Origin: Phycomyces nitens
Lineage: Eukaryota; Mucoromycota; Mucoromycetes; Mucorales; Phycomycetaceae
Assembly: GCA_022702545.1 (NCBI GenBank)
Contig: JAHRBC010000002.1
Location: forward strand, 3,162,001 to 3,226,000
DNA: 64,000 nucleotides
Reading direction: 5' to 3'
A model generated the notes under the pieces. That model was given only the letters and a program-made list of their open reading frames with translations. It made no database searches and had not been told where the DNA came from. Below, one piece after another: positions 45,503 through 57,574 of the stretch (position 1 is the first letter of the stretch; each line of letters opens with the position of its first letter). The position numbers were made by a program, and so were the translations under genes.

Positions 45503-46027
45503 TGTTGTAAGGTTTCTGTAGGATATGAACAAACGTTGAAGGATTTCGATTTTGCAGACGCGTTTTAATCGCTTTTTTATACTCCGTAGAAATGTGTGAC
45601 AGGGATTGATTAAGTCACCGCTCGCATTTTTCTTTATTCATTCCAACCCTGCAGTACGTATTTGGCACCCAGCCCTAGATCGATTTCTGTAGTCCACAGC
45701 GAACAGAAAAAAAAGGGCAGCCAAAGGGTTATTAGGCGTGTTAACACGAAAGCAACGCGATTTATGGCCGAAATGGCGCAATTGGCTGCTATCCGACAAA
45801 GAAAATATTTTTGTAGATCCAAAAGCAAAAAAAAAAAAACTGGCCGACCTGAGCTAATTTTTCTTGTTCGTGTCCAAATGCCACGCGTCTGACAATACCA
45901 ACGAAAAGCGGAGAATGAATGTATTTTTTATTTTTATTTTTTAATTCGAAGTATATAAACCCAGGGCAAGTGCACCAAAAGGCACTTTTGATAATTAATA
46001 ATTACTACACAAAACTTATCTATTATA
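45503..46027. promoter_or_regulatory. shared H2B/H2A divergent promoter
   Basis: 525 bp between divergent start codons. TATA boxes on both sides: TATAAAA on minus at about 45576-45582 and TATATAAA on plus at 45952-45959. Two perfect ACGCGT hexamers, at 45558-45563 and 45883-45888, match the MCB element that gives G1/S timing in ascomycetes. Role here is inferred. Confidence 0.65.
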
Positions 46028-46423
46028 ATGTCTGGAGGAAAATCTGGAGGAAAATCTGCTGCTGGTGCCAAGTCCCAGACCCGCTCTGCCAAGGCCGGTC
46101 TTCAGTTCCCCGTCGGTCGTATTCACCGTTTGTTGCGCCGTGGAAACTACGCCCAGCGTGTCGGTGCCGGTGCTCCCGTCTACCTTGCTGCCGTCCTCGA
46201 GTACCTTGCTGCCGAAATCCTCGAGTTGGCCGGTAACGCTGCTCGTGACAACAAGAAGTCCCGTATTATCCCCCGCCACTTGCAGTTGGCCATCCGTAAC
46301 GACGAAGAATTGAACAAGTTGCTCGGCCATGTCACCATTGCCCAGGGTGGTGTCCTCCCCAACATCCACGCCACCTTGTTGCCCACCAAGTCCAAGAAGG
46401 CCGGTGCTTCCCAGGAAGTTTAA
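46028..46423 (+). CDS. H2A: histone H2A (copy 1, H2A.X-type tail)
   Basis: Intronless, 131 residues. The fold shows [20 protein letters not shown], the acidic-patch region [20 protein letters not shown], and the docking segment [18 protein letters not shown]. It ends KKAGASQEV: the SQ-E motif is the phosphorylation site used by ATM/ATR-type kinases at DNA breaks, as in yeast H2A. No separate H2A.X would then be needed. The protein and apparently the DNA are identical to copy 2 (49920-50315). Confidence 0.98.
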   Translation: MSGGKSGGKSAAGAKSQTRSAKAGLQFPVGRIHRLLRRGNYAQRVGAGAPVYLAAVLEYLAAEILELAGNAARDNKKSRIIPRHLQLAIRNDEELNKLLGHVTIAQGGVLPNIHATLLPTKSKKAGASQEV

Positions 46424-47132
46424 GAATTTAAAGAAAGGAAGCTTTTTGTTTTATATACTTTTCATAACATGTATGCGCCTATGCGTATAATATGTGTTTT
46501 TATAATCTTTGTGCATCTCGATACTCATGTTCATCAATGTCACCTCTCTCATACTCTTTAATGTTTTCTCAACCCTCTTGACCTGTCAAATCTGTCATTC
46601 TTTTGTGTGTTTGAAACTGTATATAATAATAACAATAATAACAATAATAAAAACCAAACACATATAGTGTTAAAAACTACAATCAATATTATCCACTTTT
46701 ATAATCATATATACATACATACATGCACAATGATAAAGGCATTTGGAATATTAAATGCACATGTCTATATTTGGCAAGATGATCAGTGATACCACGCCAT
46801 TCCTATTTTGGGACGAAATAAGGTTGGTTGTCATGACAGTTGGATGTATATTTTGGCCCTTGGGTAAAATATATTTATATATTTTATATATGTATATGTA
46901 TATTTCTATTTATTAAAAAAAGTTTGTATAAAATAAAAAGAGTCACGGCGTGATTGTATCAAAATTTGATTGATTGCTATTTTTCCCTTGATCGTGGCTT
47001 TAAAATAATAGTGAACATGAGATTATTATTTTTGCAAAAAATAAAAAATGATGAGATAGCAGGAGAAAAATATGTTGTGCGTGGAGGGGGAATGGATGTT
47101 CTTATTGAGTATTGTATTTAATTTTTGGGTGT
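46424..47132. other. spacer between convergent H2A and H3 genes
   Basis: 709 bp carrying both 3' regions. AAT/AAC repeats lie at 46623-46650. No animal-type histone 3' stem-loop was recognised, in line with polyadenylated fungal histone mRNAs. Confidence 0.5.
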
Positions 47133-48688
<1,556 letters not shown>

Positions 48689-49919
48689 ACATTTTCTCAA
48701 ATCTACCATCAAATTCCTCTTGACAAATACGCACAACAATTACATGAAATTTGTCTCAATTTTTCTTTATATTCAACCTTTTTTGTAAATAACAATTTTT
48801 TTTTTACGTTTTCTTTTTGGTACACATGTATTCAAAATTGCTGAATAAAACAATCAATTTATGAGAATGTACGACATTATATCCAAGTAAATATATATAT
48901 ATATATATTGGAGGGAGATTTAGATTTGCAGCGATATTTTTACTACACAGAAAAAATGAGAAAATTTCTAATTTTAGAAGGTTTTTTTTTTAAACCAATG
49001 TGAAACCACCTTTCTTTTTTTGGGTTGCTCATCTTGACAATAAAATGCAAAATTTACAGAGCAGCAGAATCCATTCATATGGCATTGTTAATGGGTTGTA
49101 AAATAAAAGATATCCAATAGTATTTTTTCACCTGTCTACAAAAGAGACTAGTACAAAGAAGCATAAGCACAGATCATCAGTAATGAGTTGATTCCAGATG
49201 ATGATCCACTTTGGATACTTTGTGCAATATAAAGGAGCCACACACAGTAAGAACTTTTTGGACTCAAAAGTTGCATCTCTCTCTGGACCAAACAAAAAAA
49301 CTAATCTAAAGTAGAGAAAACTGTCTATATGGCTCTTAAAGATATATTTAATTTGTAACTTTTATTAAAGACGGTCCTTGTAACAAAAAAAGTCCTTTTT
49401 TGGTAATGTATTATAAAGCAAACATAAATCACTCTATATTTATCCCCTGGTTACCGGTTGTCCAAAAAAGGCATGGTTACGGGTTACAATAACCAGCCAC
49501 AAATGGACAATGGATCATCTACAAGCACGTGTTTATCATATCATATTATTATTTGTTGGTCAAACATTGAAAAATAAAAAACAATTGAAATGTTTACAAG
49601 TATATAATTGAAAATGATGGTTTTGGACTGCAGATCAATAAATAGACCCAAGGTTTAGTGTTTGTACAAATGAATTGTATATATAGAAAGAAAATGTATC
49701 ATGAACAGAATAGTAATAGTAATAATAATAATAATAATATAGAGAATAATAATCAGCACAGGCTCACACACACAAAGACATGCAGATTAAAAACCCTCTT
49801 TTATCTTGTTCTTTCTACACTCTCATGTTCTGCAAAAAAAGTATATATATATATATAAAGATTAAAGATCTCGTAAAGAAAGAAAAAAGATGTTTTTGTG
49901 TGTAAGAATGAATGCCAAT
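48689..49919. other. spacer between convergent H4 and H2A copy 2
   Basis: 1.23 kb, AT-rich. TA run at 48893-48909 and AAT repeats near 49709-49740. No gene recognised. Confidence 0.5.
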
Positions 49920-50315
49920 TTAAACTTCCTGGGAAGCACCGGCCTTCTTGGACTTGGTGGGCAACAAGGTGGCGTGGATGTTGGGGAGGACACCACCCTG
50001 GGCAATGGTGACATGGCCGAGCAACTTGTTCAATTCTTCGTCGTTACGGATGGCCAACTGCAAGTGGCGGGGGATAATACGGGACTTCTTGTTGTCACGA
50101 GCAGCGTTACCGGCCAACTCGAGGATTTCGGCAGCAAGGTACTCGAGGACGGCAGCAAGGTAGACGGGAGCACCGGCACCGACACGCTGGGCGTAGTTTC
50201 CACGGCGCAACAAACGGTGAATACGACCGACGGGGAACTGAAGACCGGCCTTGGCAGAGCGGGTCTGGGACTTGGCACCAGCAGCAGATTTTCCTCCAGA
50301 TTTTCCTCCAGACAT
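49920..50315 (-). CDS. H2A: histone H2A (copy 2, H2A.X-type tail)
   Basis: Intronless, 131 residues, same protein as copy 1, including the SQEV end. The frames on both strands translate identically to those of copy 1, so the coding DNA is identical or nearly so. Identity extends about 22 bp upstream of the ATG (ACAAAACTTATCTATTATA) and then stops. This fits gene conversion or a recent duplication. A TATATATAAA box lies at about 50395-50404 on the minus strand. It is paired head to head with H2B copy 2. Confidence 0.98.
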   Translation of the reverse strand: MSGGKSGGKSAAGAKSQTRSAKAGLQFPVGRIHRLLRRGNYAQRVGAGAPVYLAAVLEYLAAEILELAGNAARDNKKSRIIPRHLQLAIRNDEELNKLLGHVTIAQGGVLPNIHATLLPTKSKKAGASQEV

Positions 50316-50921
50316 TATAATAGATAAGTTTTGTGTAAGGGGTGTGAGTGAAACTTTTGAAAAAGGTGGGTAATGCAAAGGAAACCAGAGCTGTTTATAT
50401 ATATATCCTGCTTTCGTTCGTGGACATCCAAAACAAGTCACACCAATTTTTCATTTTGTTTTATTTTTTAGCCTTGACTTGCCAGACGCGCTTCAATGTT
50501 TATCAATCTTGATTTTTTTTTGTCGAGCATAATGGCTGGAAAGCGTGCATCCACGTGACTGAACGTGTCAGATAAAGTGGTCTCATACACCTTGACACGG
50601 TCTATGGGGACCTGAAGATCTGTCAATTTGAAATGAAAAGTAAAAAACATAAATCGCTCGCGTTGAATTTAGTCCAAATCACAGTCACTACTGTCAAAGT
50701 ATTTTCAGCCTAAAATTGAGCAAAAAAAAGGGGGGGTGATGAAAAAAAAGAAAAAAAAAAGAGGGGGGGGGAGGTGGATTTATGAATTAAAAAAAAATCC
50801 ACGCGGTTTCTGCGCGTACGACATTGCGGCCCATCTTTTCACCTTTATATAAAAAGGGAAGCTTGCTTTAGTGGGGTTTTTGGCAAAATCCCGATTTTTA
50901 TTTTACTTTAATTTTTTCATA
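50316..50921. promoter_or_regulatory. shared H2A/H2B divergent promoter (second pair)
   Basis: 606 bp between start codons. TATATATAAA on minus near 50400 and TATATAAA on plus at 50846-50853. ACGCG cores occur at 50486-50490 and 50801-50805. A purine-rich tract (AAAGGGGGGG and AAAGAGGGGGGG types) spans 50725-50775. Confidence 0.6.
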
Positions 50922-51302
50922 ATGGCCCCCAAGACTGATAAGCCCGTTGTTGCCGGCAAGGCCCCTGCCAAGGTTGTTGAGAAGAAGGTCAAGGCCGATG
51001 GCAAGAAGAAGAGAGTCACCCGCAAGGAGACCTACTCCTCCTACGTCTACAAGGTCCTCAAGCAGGTCCACCCCGACACCGGTATCTCCAACAAGGCCAT
51101 GTCCATCTTGAACTCCTTTGTCAACGATATCTTTGAGCGCATCGCCACCGAGGCCTCCAAGCTCGCTTCCTACAACAAGCGCTCCACCATCTCCTCCCGC
51201 GAGATCCAGACCGCTGTCCGTCTCATCCTCCCTGGAGAGTTGGCCAAGCACGCTGTCTCTGAGGGCACCAAGGCCGTCACCAAGTACACCTCTTCCAAGT
51301 AA
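50922..51302 (+). CDS. H2B: histone H2B (copy 2)
   Basis: Intronless, 126 residues. The N tail is [20 protein letters not shown], different in sequence and length from copy 1; from KKR to the stop the two proteins agree. Tail Lys residues available for acetylation therefore differ in spacing between the two H2Bs. Promoter shared with H2A copy 2. Confidence 0.98.
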   Translation: MAPKTDKPVVAGKAPAKVVEKKVKADGKKKRVTRKETYSSYVYKVLKQVHPDTGISNKAMSILNSFVNDIFERIATEASKLASYNKRSTISSREIQTAVRLILPGELAKHAVSEGTKAVTKYTSSK

Positions 51303-51747
51303 ACCCACAAATATAAATAAAAAATAAAAAACAAACAGAAAAAAGGCAGGAACACTCGAACCCAAAAAAATAGCCTTGCAAAAAATGGTGTATGCAGAAA
51401 TATATATATATAAAAAGTTTTTGTATAATGTACATAATGATTGCTCTTTTTTCTTGTTAAATATTTGGCTCAATTAAATAAATTCTCGCTAATCAACATT
51501 ATACACTGTATAATAGCAATTCAATGCAATAAACATGGACCTAATTTCGATTAATAAGCCTCCAAGATGCTCATTTCAGCACTGCTATCTAGATTTGTGA
51601 CTGGTTCAGTCGACAATGCTAAAACAAATAAAAAAAAAGATGGTACAGAGCGGCTGACAAAATTTGTCCGTTTCAGAAAACGGTATCAGTAAATTGGAAA
51701 TCCCAAATATTATACTATGATTCTCAAACACTTTTACCAATGGTAAG
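51303..51747. other. H2B 3' region and spacer
   Basis: 445 bp, AT-rich. No gene recognised. Confidence 0.45.
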
Positions 51748-52588
51748 ATGTCTAACATTACTGCCAATTATGATAACTGTATAATCGCGGAATACTTGGA
51801 GTCTATTGAAATGTTGGAGTTTTCAAAAGAAGCTGAATATGTGAATTGGTTCAATGGAGTAGTTCAAAGGCATGTTAATTGAGTGCGTGAAGAAGCTATG
51901 AGTACAAGGGAAATATTGGACTTGCTGGCCAAAATCTCCAAGAACCTTTGAAGATTTTTACCATAGTATACTCGTGGGATCATGTTGAAAATCCTCCAAA
52001 AAAAAAAAGACATTATCTGAATAATTACTTGCTGTTTGTATCCCATCTCATAGTAATTTAAAATATTACAGAAACTCTCATCGATATGTCTTTAGAAAAC
52101 CGGAGATGTTTCCAAGATGCCTTTAATTATCTTTGAAGATGGACTTACAAACAAATCAAGTGTCATATTTCGCATACAGCATGGAGTATCCGAGCAAATC
52201 TACAAGTATTTTCTTGTAAATCAAAAGATTGGAGAACTGTACCTTTTGGACCTCAGTGAATTTAACACTTTAAATGTACTTGTGCACTCTTATTTATTCT
52301 TTATATTCAATATTGGCTATGTAGGTTTGCAGCTCGTGTAAGACTAAAGACCCAAGACATTTCCGAAATGCCAACGACAGACCTATACATCCAATATTAG
52401 TTTGCAACAACTGTAATATTTTCTGGAATAGTAATATGGCGGCAAGAAACATGTCTATATTGTGCAGAAGATTTGAAGTGCCAATTGTAGACCAGAAGTC
52501 TTCAGTCCTCGACCAAGAACAGCAACAACAACAACGAACATGGTTGTTCCTCACTTTGGTGGGCAAACTTAAAGATGCTTACAAGTAA
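51748..52588 (+). pseudogene. Fanzor-like (eukaryotic TnpB-type) protein relic
   Basis: Blocks on the plus strand: from ATG 51748 IIAEYLESIEMLEFSKEAEY and VNWFNGVVQRHVN, then a TGA stop; REILDLLAKISKNL, then more stops. From 52117 there is a clean frame (MPLIIFEDGLTNKSSVIFRI, IGELYLLDLSEFNTLN) to 52275. A 49-nt gt...ag intron (52276-52324) leads in frame to VCSSCKTKDP, LVCNNCNIFW and NMAARNM, ending at 52588. The zinc ribbon C-x2-C...C-x2-C followed by W-N-x-x-M-A-A-R-N-M is the C-terminal signature of TnpB/Fanzor proteins, where the usual WNRDV.AARN holds the last RuvC Asp. Here that Asp is gone (WNSN). Upstream stops and missing Asp make it dead. Assignment is from motif and layout memory. 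Confidence 0.55.
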
Positions 52589-53119
52589 AAAAAAAAAAAA
52601 AATACTAGTCATTTTTACCTTGACTAAATCCCCTTTACCAAATTCTATTCTCTTGTGTCTCTATTCTCTTTTGTTTTTCCAAAAGAAACCCAACATCGTC
52701 TCAATCTCAAGTAGAAACACTGTATCAATGAGAACATGTCCATCTCTAAATCATAGCTTTCATTCTTATTCCAATTTTTTTGATAGTTTTTTTTTATTCT
52801 CATTGTGTCTGCTATTATGTTTCCTCTGGCGCACTCTGAGCTCACACCAAACTATTGGTACACGACATGGCTTATGAAGATAATCTGTAATTATAACTAG
52901 GACCAAATGCTAAAAGGCTATTGACTTGATGTGTCTGGACTAGGAAAATTAGATTAAAAGCAACATGATGCCAAATGTATACATGTATAAAAGAATACTT
53001 GTTTTTGTATAGGATGTTGATGCTATATGTGGATGAGTATGAGTGTATGTGCGTAAATAAGACATAGTACCAAAAAGTACAGAGAGAGAGAGAGAGAGAA
53101 AACATGGCAAGATATATAA
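52589..53119. other. intergenic, no gene seen
   Basis: 531 bp, T-rich. A GA run lies at 53084-53099. Confidence 0.45.
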
Positions 53120-54454
53120 CTATCTATGTAATGTACTACGTTCTTTCATGGCCATTTCTTTTTGGCTGGTAAACAAGTTTACGATTAATTGGAGTGCAGA
53201 GGATGAGGTGATTTTGTGGGTCTCGATAAAACGTTCGGCCAAGGCTATGGGATCGTCAAGTAAACGGATACTGACCGCTGCTGAATTGCTGCTACCCAAC
53301 CCAACATTTATCTTGATTATAATTGGATTGTCGGCTAGAGATGGAGCTGCAACTCGCAAAGGAGGCTGTGGGGCCTGTCTAAGTTGGTAATTTGATGGCA
53401 CAGGCGCATATGAGCCAGCTGGTCTCGAGTATTTCTGACGGTTTGGATTAGAAAATCTACTCGACGCAGACTCGGGGGTTTTGTTGGTAGCTGTAGTTGG
53501 AGGAAGTGTTGTTTGAATAGGTTTGGGTGGAAGAGGACCAATATTAGATTTAGAAGATCGACTGAATACGGTTTGTGATTCTGATTTAACAGTTGGAGAA
53601 GTTCGACTGTATACTGTCTGTGTCTCGGTGATGGCTGGAGAAGTTCGACTGAATACCGTTTGCCCCTGATTGGAAACAGGTCCTGGTTTGGGAAATGAGG
53701 TCTTGGAGTATCGAGAAGACCGAGAAAAAGAGGCTGGCTGATCTGGATCTCTTGGTGCAGACGAGTATCTAGTCGATCGTTCTTCTTCCTTTGGCTGCTT
53801 TGCACTTGGAGGTGCTAAAGCTATTTCACCTGGTGAGTTCTCGGTCTATAGTAAATATTCAACAATTAATAACAACCACAGTTCAGGTATTCCCAATACA
53901 CTTACTGCAGCCTTTATTCCCCAGAAATATTCTTCTGACAAGGCTGTATTAAGCCATGGATTATCAATATTTGAAGATTTTCCTCTGGCTGGGGGTCTGA
54001 TTGTCGAAGGACTTGAAACATGATTATTTGACCGGTCAGAAATGGTTGGTGAGTTATCAAGAGGATCTGCAATATGGGATTTCCAAGACGTATTTTCCTT
54101 CTTTCTCTCTTTATTCCGAAAAGTATTTTGAGGCTCGACTTTATTGTCTCCAAAAGTCTGCTTCTTTTGCGATTTTGGCTGTCGATTGTTATCTTCCTTG
54201 GACTTGGGTACTGCTTTTTTGGAAGAGGTGTTTGACTTGGCCACTGCACCTTTATTGAGTCGTTGATTGAGAATGACCTTTTCATCTACAGGTATAAAGT
54301 TGGGGCCTTTGCGATGTAGGTTTCCGCTGCCAATCCCACGGGATTTTGGAGTAGAATCTGGATCTATGAGTGCACCCCAATCAGCAAGAGGTCGTGATTG
54401 AGATCCCCAGGTGTTGGCCAGTGGTCCATAGTCGTCTGGTGAATCATGTAACAT
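53120..54454 (-). CDS. uncharacterised low-complexity protein with a conserved-looking C-terminal domain
   Basis: Two exons (53906-54454 and 53120-53845, joined KAA|TENSPG) give 424 residues from ATG 54452-54454. Most of the protein is Ser/Pro/Lys/Gln-rich and probably disordered. It contains imperfect repeats: QTVFSRTSPAI, QTVYSRTSPTV, QTVFSRSSKSN. The last 75 residues look folded: IIIKINVGLGSSNSAAVSIR, then DPIALAERFIETHKI and LQLIVNLFTSQ. They suggest a small beta-grasp-like domain followed by helices, as at the C terminus of several fungal regulatory proteins, but I do not recognise the family. Function not assigned. ATG 54454 is the first in frame; the open frame extends a few codons upstream without an ATG. 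Confidence 0.65.
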
Positions 54455-55582
54455 CTTGGTCACGATGCACGAAAATCAGTCTAGAAATCTCCTTTTCAAG
54501 GATTCGAGGGGTTCGTTTTATTTGTTTATCGAGAAATAGAAAAGTATACAGATTGGTTTGAGTTGCTAAATATAGTTGAAAGATGTCTTGCAATATTCCT
54601 GCCTTGAAGAAATACAGTCTTTTGAAAGTCACAGACTTATATCACTTGAGATCATTCATGATTCAGAATTCTGTCTATTTAAACATGTATTATGTTTCCA
54701 AATGTTGTCAACAGCAAAAAGAAGAAGAAAACGAGTGCTTAAGAGAGAGAGAAAAGATTGATATTGGAATAATATATCAATCTTGATGATGTTCTTTTAA
54801 TCATTTCTTGAAAACAATTAATGAATTTGTACAAGAATCAGTTTAGAGTTTAATAATACGATTATTGATATCCTGACTATTCTTCCTATTGACAGCCAAT
54901 GAATTACAAGGCCATTTAGATCAAAGGCATTGTTGAGATATGTTCAAGATTCAGATCATTACATTTTAAACCATCTTTAATATAAACATACCTGGTTTAT
55001 TTTTTGATACAAGGCATATATTAACTCCAAAAATGCAATTCATACAAAATCAGCAAAACAAAAAATAAATTGTTTGGACTTGTAATATTATTTTTTCAAG
55101 TTATAGAGGCAAAAGGTAGCATAAAGGTCAAATTCTCGGCGAGTTTTTATTTTTTAATAGAAACTAGACAGAAATATCATGCGCTTTTAATTAGCCAAGA
55201 ACATATAATTTATCATTTTATTGTTCTTACAAGGCTTGTTTTCAATTACAAGAATACACAGTACTCTTTTTGAAATGCCAACAATATAATTAAAATTCAA
55301 AATTATTGCCAAGCAATATACTACTCTATATAATTGTACATACTAATAGTATTTTCCTACAAATAACTGGTATAAACAGCTTAAATTCTACAATCATTTT
55401 GCTTACAATAAACGGCCCCTTTACTTTTTTTTTTCTTCTCCAGAAACCCAGTTGCCTATAAGAAACGTCATGTTGCGCAGTCACAGAATATCACGTGATG
55501 CATCGGACACCGGAGATCTCGCAGCAAAAGCTATGGGCAAAGTGAGCGAGCCATTGAACTTCCTTTTTGAACAAGATCCATC
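54455..55582. other. divergent intergenic region before RPS23
   Basis: 1.13 kb, AT-rich. The RPS23 promoter must lie near its 3' end; a T-rich tract (55425-55438) precedes the start codon. No other gene seen. Confidence 0.45.
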
Positions 55583-56283
55583 ATGGGTATGTAGTCCATC
55601 CGTAGACGAATAGAGGATGAGGGAGATGCCAACGACGTGGATGAGACATGATAAAGAAATGGATGGATTGAACCGAAAAGAATACTGCAAAAAATCATCT
55701 ATTCTCAAATATTCACCAATAATATCCAAGTCTTACCGGCGCAGCATCTTCTTCACCTCATGTATTGCAATGCTGACTGTTTGTTTGCATAGGTAAGGGA
55801 CAACCGAGAGGATTGAACGCTGCTCGTAAGCTTCGCAACCACCGCCGCGAACAACGCTGGGCCGATAAGCAGTACAAGAAGAGAGCCCTCGGTACTGCTT
55901 TCCGCTCCAACCCCTTTGGTGGTGCTTCCCATGCCAAGGGTATCGTCCTTGAAAAGATGTAAGGAAACCAGCTTGGTTGGAATACATGTGGCGGGTGTAC
56001 TGACAAATTTGATAGTGGTGTTGAAGCCAAGCAGCCTAACTCTGCCATTCGTAAGTGTGTCCGTGTTCAGCTCATCAAGAACGGCAAGAAGGTCACTGCC
56101 TTCGTTCCCAATGATGGTTGTTTGAACTTTGTCGATGAGAACGACGAAGTCTTGATTGCCGGTTTCGGTCGCAAGGGTCGTGCTATTGGTGATATTCCTG
56201 GTGTCCGTTTCAAGGTCGTCAAGGTCGCCGGTGTCTCTCTTCTCGCTCTCTACAAGGAGAAGAAGGAGAAGCCCAGATCATAA
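55583..56283 (+). CDS. RPS23: 40S ribosomal protein S23 (uS12)
   Basis: Three exons (55583-55586, 55793-55958, 56016-56283) give 145 residues, the usual length. The first coding exon is just ATGG: the intron (gtatgt ... gcatag) splits the second codon. After splicing the start is [15 protein letters not shown], as in all eukaryotic S23. Another ATG at 55532 (MGK|gtgagc) could splice only to a poor acceptor, so I reject it. Core motifs: [37 protein letters not shown], and [10 protein letters not shown] with the Pro that is hydroxylated at the decoding centre. It sits near the A site and controls decoding accuracy. Converges with RPL9. Confidence 0.97.
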
Positions 56284-56647
56284 ACAGCTTTTCTACATGT
56301 TCCCCCTTGATAGCCAGTCTTTATGTTTCTAGTCATCTTGATAATTACAATAAATGAACTGCATTATTGAAAGTATGAAAATTTTCCTGTCAATTATGAT
56401 TTTTGAAATCTTTGGATTCTTTAAAAGAAGAAAAAAAAGGTACACATACAAAATTGACTTTTATTTTGATCAATACTTACTTTGTAACCAAGTGTCTAAA
56501 GATGTTGTTTCTATTGAAAAAATATCTATGCTCTTCCATATCTCCAAATTACAATTATCCCTGCTGTGCATCCCTTTATAGTTGTTTTATTTTAAAAATA
56601 GAGAGAAAAAAATAAAGCATTGCTAAAGACAAGTCAAAGGACGCTAT
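56284..56647. terminator. shared 3' region of RPS23 and RPL9
   Basis: 364 bp between convergent stop codons. AATAAA-type signals appear on both strands (for example AATAAA at 56349 and at 56611). No gene seen. Confidence 0.5.
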
Positions 56648-57214
56648 TTAAGCCTCCTCAAGGACATTGCGCTCGGAGACGTAGATACCATCCAAGAACT
56701 TACGGATATCCTTGTTCTTGACGAGGCAAGACTGCTGGATATCGGCAGCGGACTGGGAGACAGCCTCGAGATCGTTACCGGTGAGGGTCAACTCATCCTT
56801 CTGGTTCTTGGAAGCCTCAATGTGGACACCCTCGCGCATCTGGACGCGGAAGACAACCTTCTGACCGAGGAAGTTACGGATTTCGACATCCTTACCGCCG
56901 TTGTTGATAATGCAGTTGATGGGGAAATGTGCGTATACGTAACGCATCTTGTACTCGAAGCCCTTGGTGACACCGGTGATCATGTTGTTGATCAAAGAGC
57001 GGACGGTACGAATGCAGGCAACGTGCTTGCGGAGACCGTGGTGAACGACAAACTTGAGCTTGTCCTTACCCTCGAACTTGATCTCGATGTTCAAGTGACG
57101 GAGGTTCTTGTTCAAAACACCACGGGGACCCTTGACGGTGACATCGCGGGCCTTGACGGTAACCTCGACACCAGCGGGGATCATGAGCTCGTCGTCCTTG
57201 TAGATATCCTTCAT
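56648..57214 (-). CDS. RPL9: 60S ribosomal protein L9 (uL6)
   Basis: Single exon, 188 residues. [51 protein letters not shown] and the C-terminal [15 protein letters not shown] are the uL6 landmarks. It binds 25S rRNA near the sarcin-ricin loop region of the large subunit. An intronless RPL9 is a contrast to its intron-rich neighbours. It is tail to tail with RPS23. Confidence 0.97.
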   Translation of the reverse strand: MKDIYKDDELMIPAGVEVTVKARDVTVKGPRGVLNKNLRHLNIEIKFEGKDKLKFVVHHGLRKHVACIRTVRSLINNMITGVTKGFEYKMRYVYAHFPINCIINNGGKDVEIRNFLGQKVVFRVQMREGVHIEASKNQKDELTLTGNDLEAVSQSAADIQQSCLVKNKDIRKFLDGIYVSERNVLEEA

Positions 57215-57574
57215 TGCTTAAAAAAATAAAACTAGGCTGGATGGAGAGGTTATGAGTAAGATACAAAGGATTGCTTGATCCATCTATCCATCCATGATCT
57301 ATAATGGATGGATGACACCAATATCTTGGTCTTTGGTGTATTCAACATACCGGATGCACAAGTGATGGGAAAAGAGGAGGATCCCTGTTTGGCCATCCGC
57401 ATTGGCTACAAACTGCCTCGACGCTCCGGCAAGACTGTGTGGCTTGTGCTAATACTCCGCTCCTTTGTTCGTTATAATTCAAGAGGACTTTGGTTTATTG
57501 GAGCAGAAAAAAAAAGAGTTTGAATAGAAGGGGAGTAGAGCTACTGTTACATTTACAAGATCTAGTTTACTCAA
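57215..57574. promoter_or_regulatory. RPL9 upstream / VPS26 downstream region
   Basis: 360 bp. A short CCATC repeat (57281-57310, with its complement GATGG) lies about 75-95 bp upstream of the RPL9 ATG. No other element named. Confidence 0.4.

Noticed and set aside
46016..46369. Antisense frames of 70-140 codons across both H2A and H2B genes
   Set aside because: They arise from the restricted codon use of histone genes and recur identically wherever the same histone sequence recurs.
54455..54463. Earlier start of the 53-54 kb gene (MTKMLHD)
   Set aside because: The codon at 54461-54463 is GTG; the first ATG is at 54452-54454.
55532..55540. Alternative RPS23 start MGK followed by gtgagc
   Set aside because: It needs the second, weaker AG (after gtaag) and skips the strong catag; ATGG at 55583 with gtatgt/catag gives the same conserved protein with better sites.
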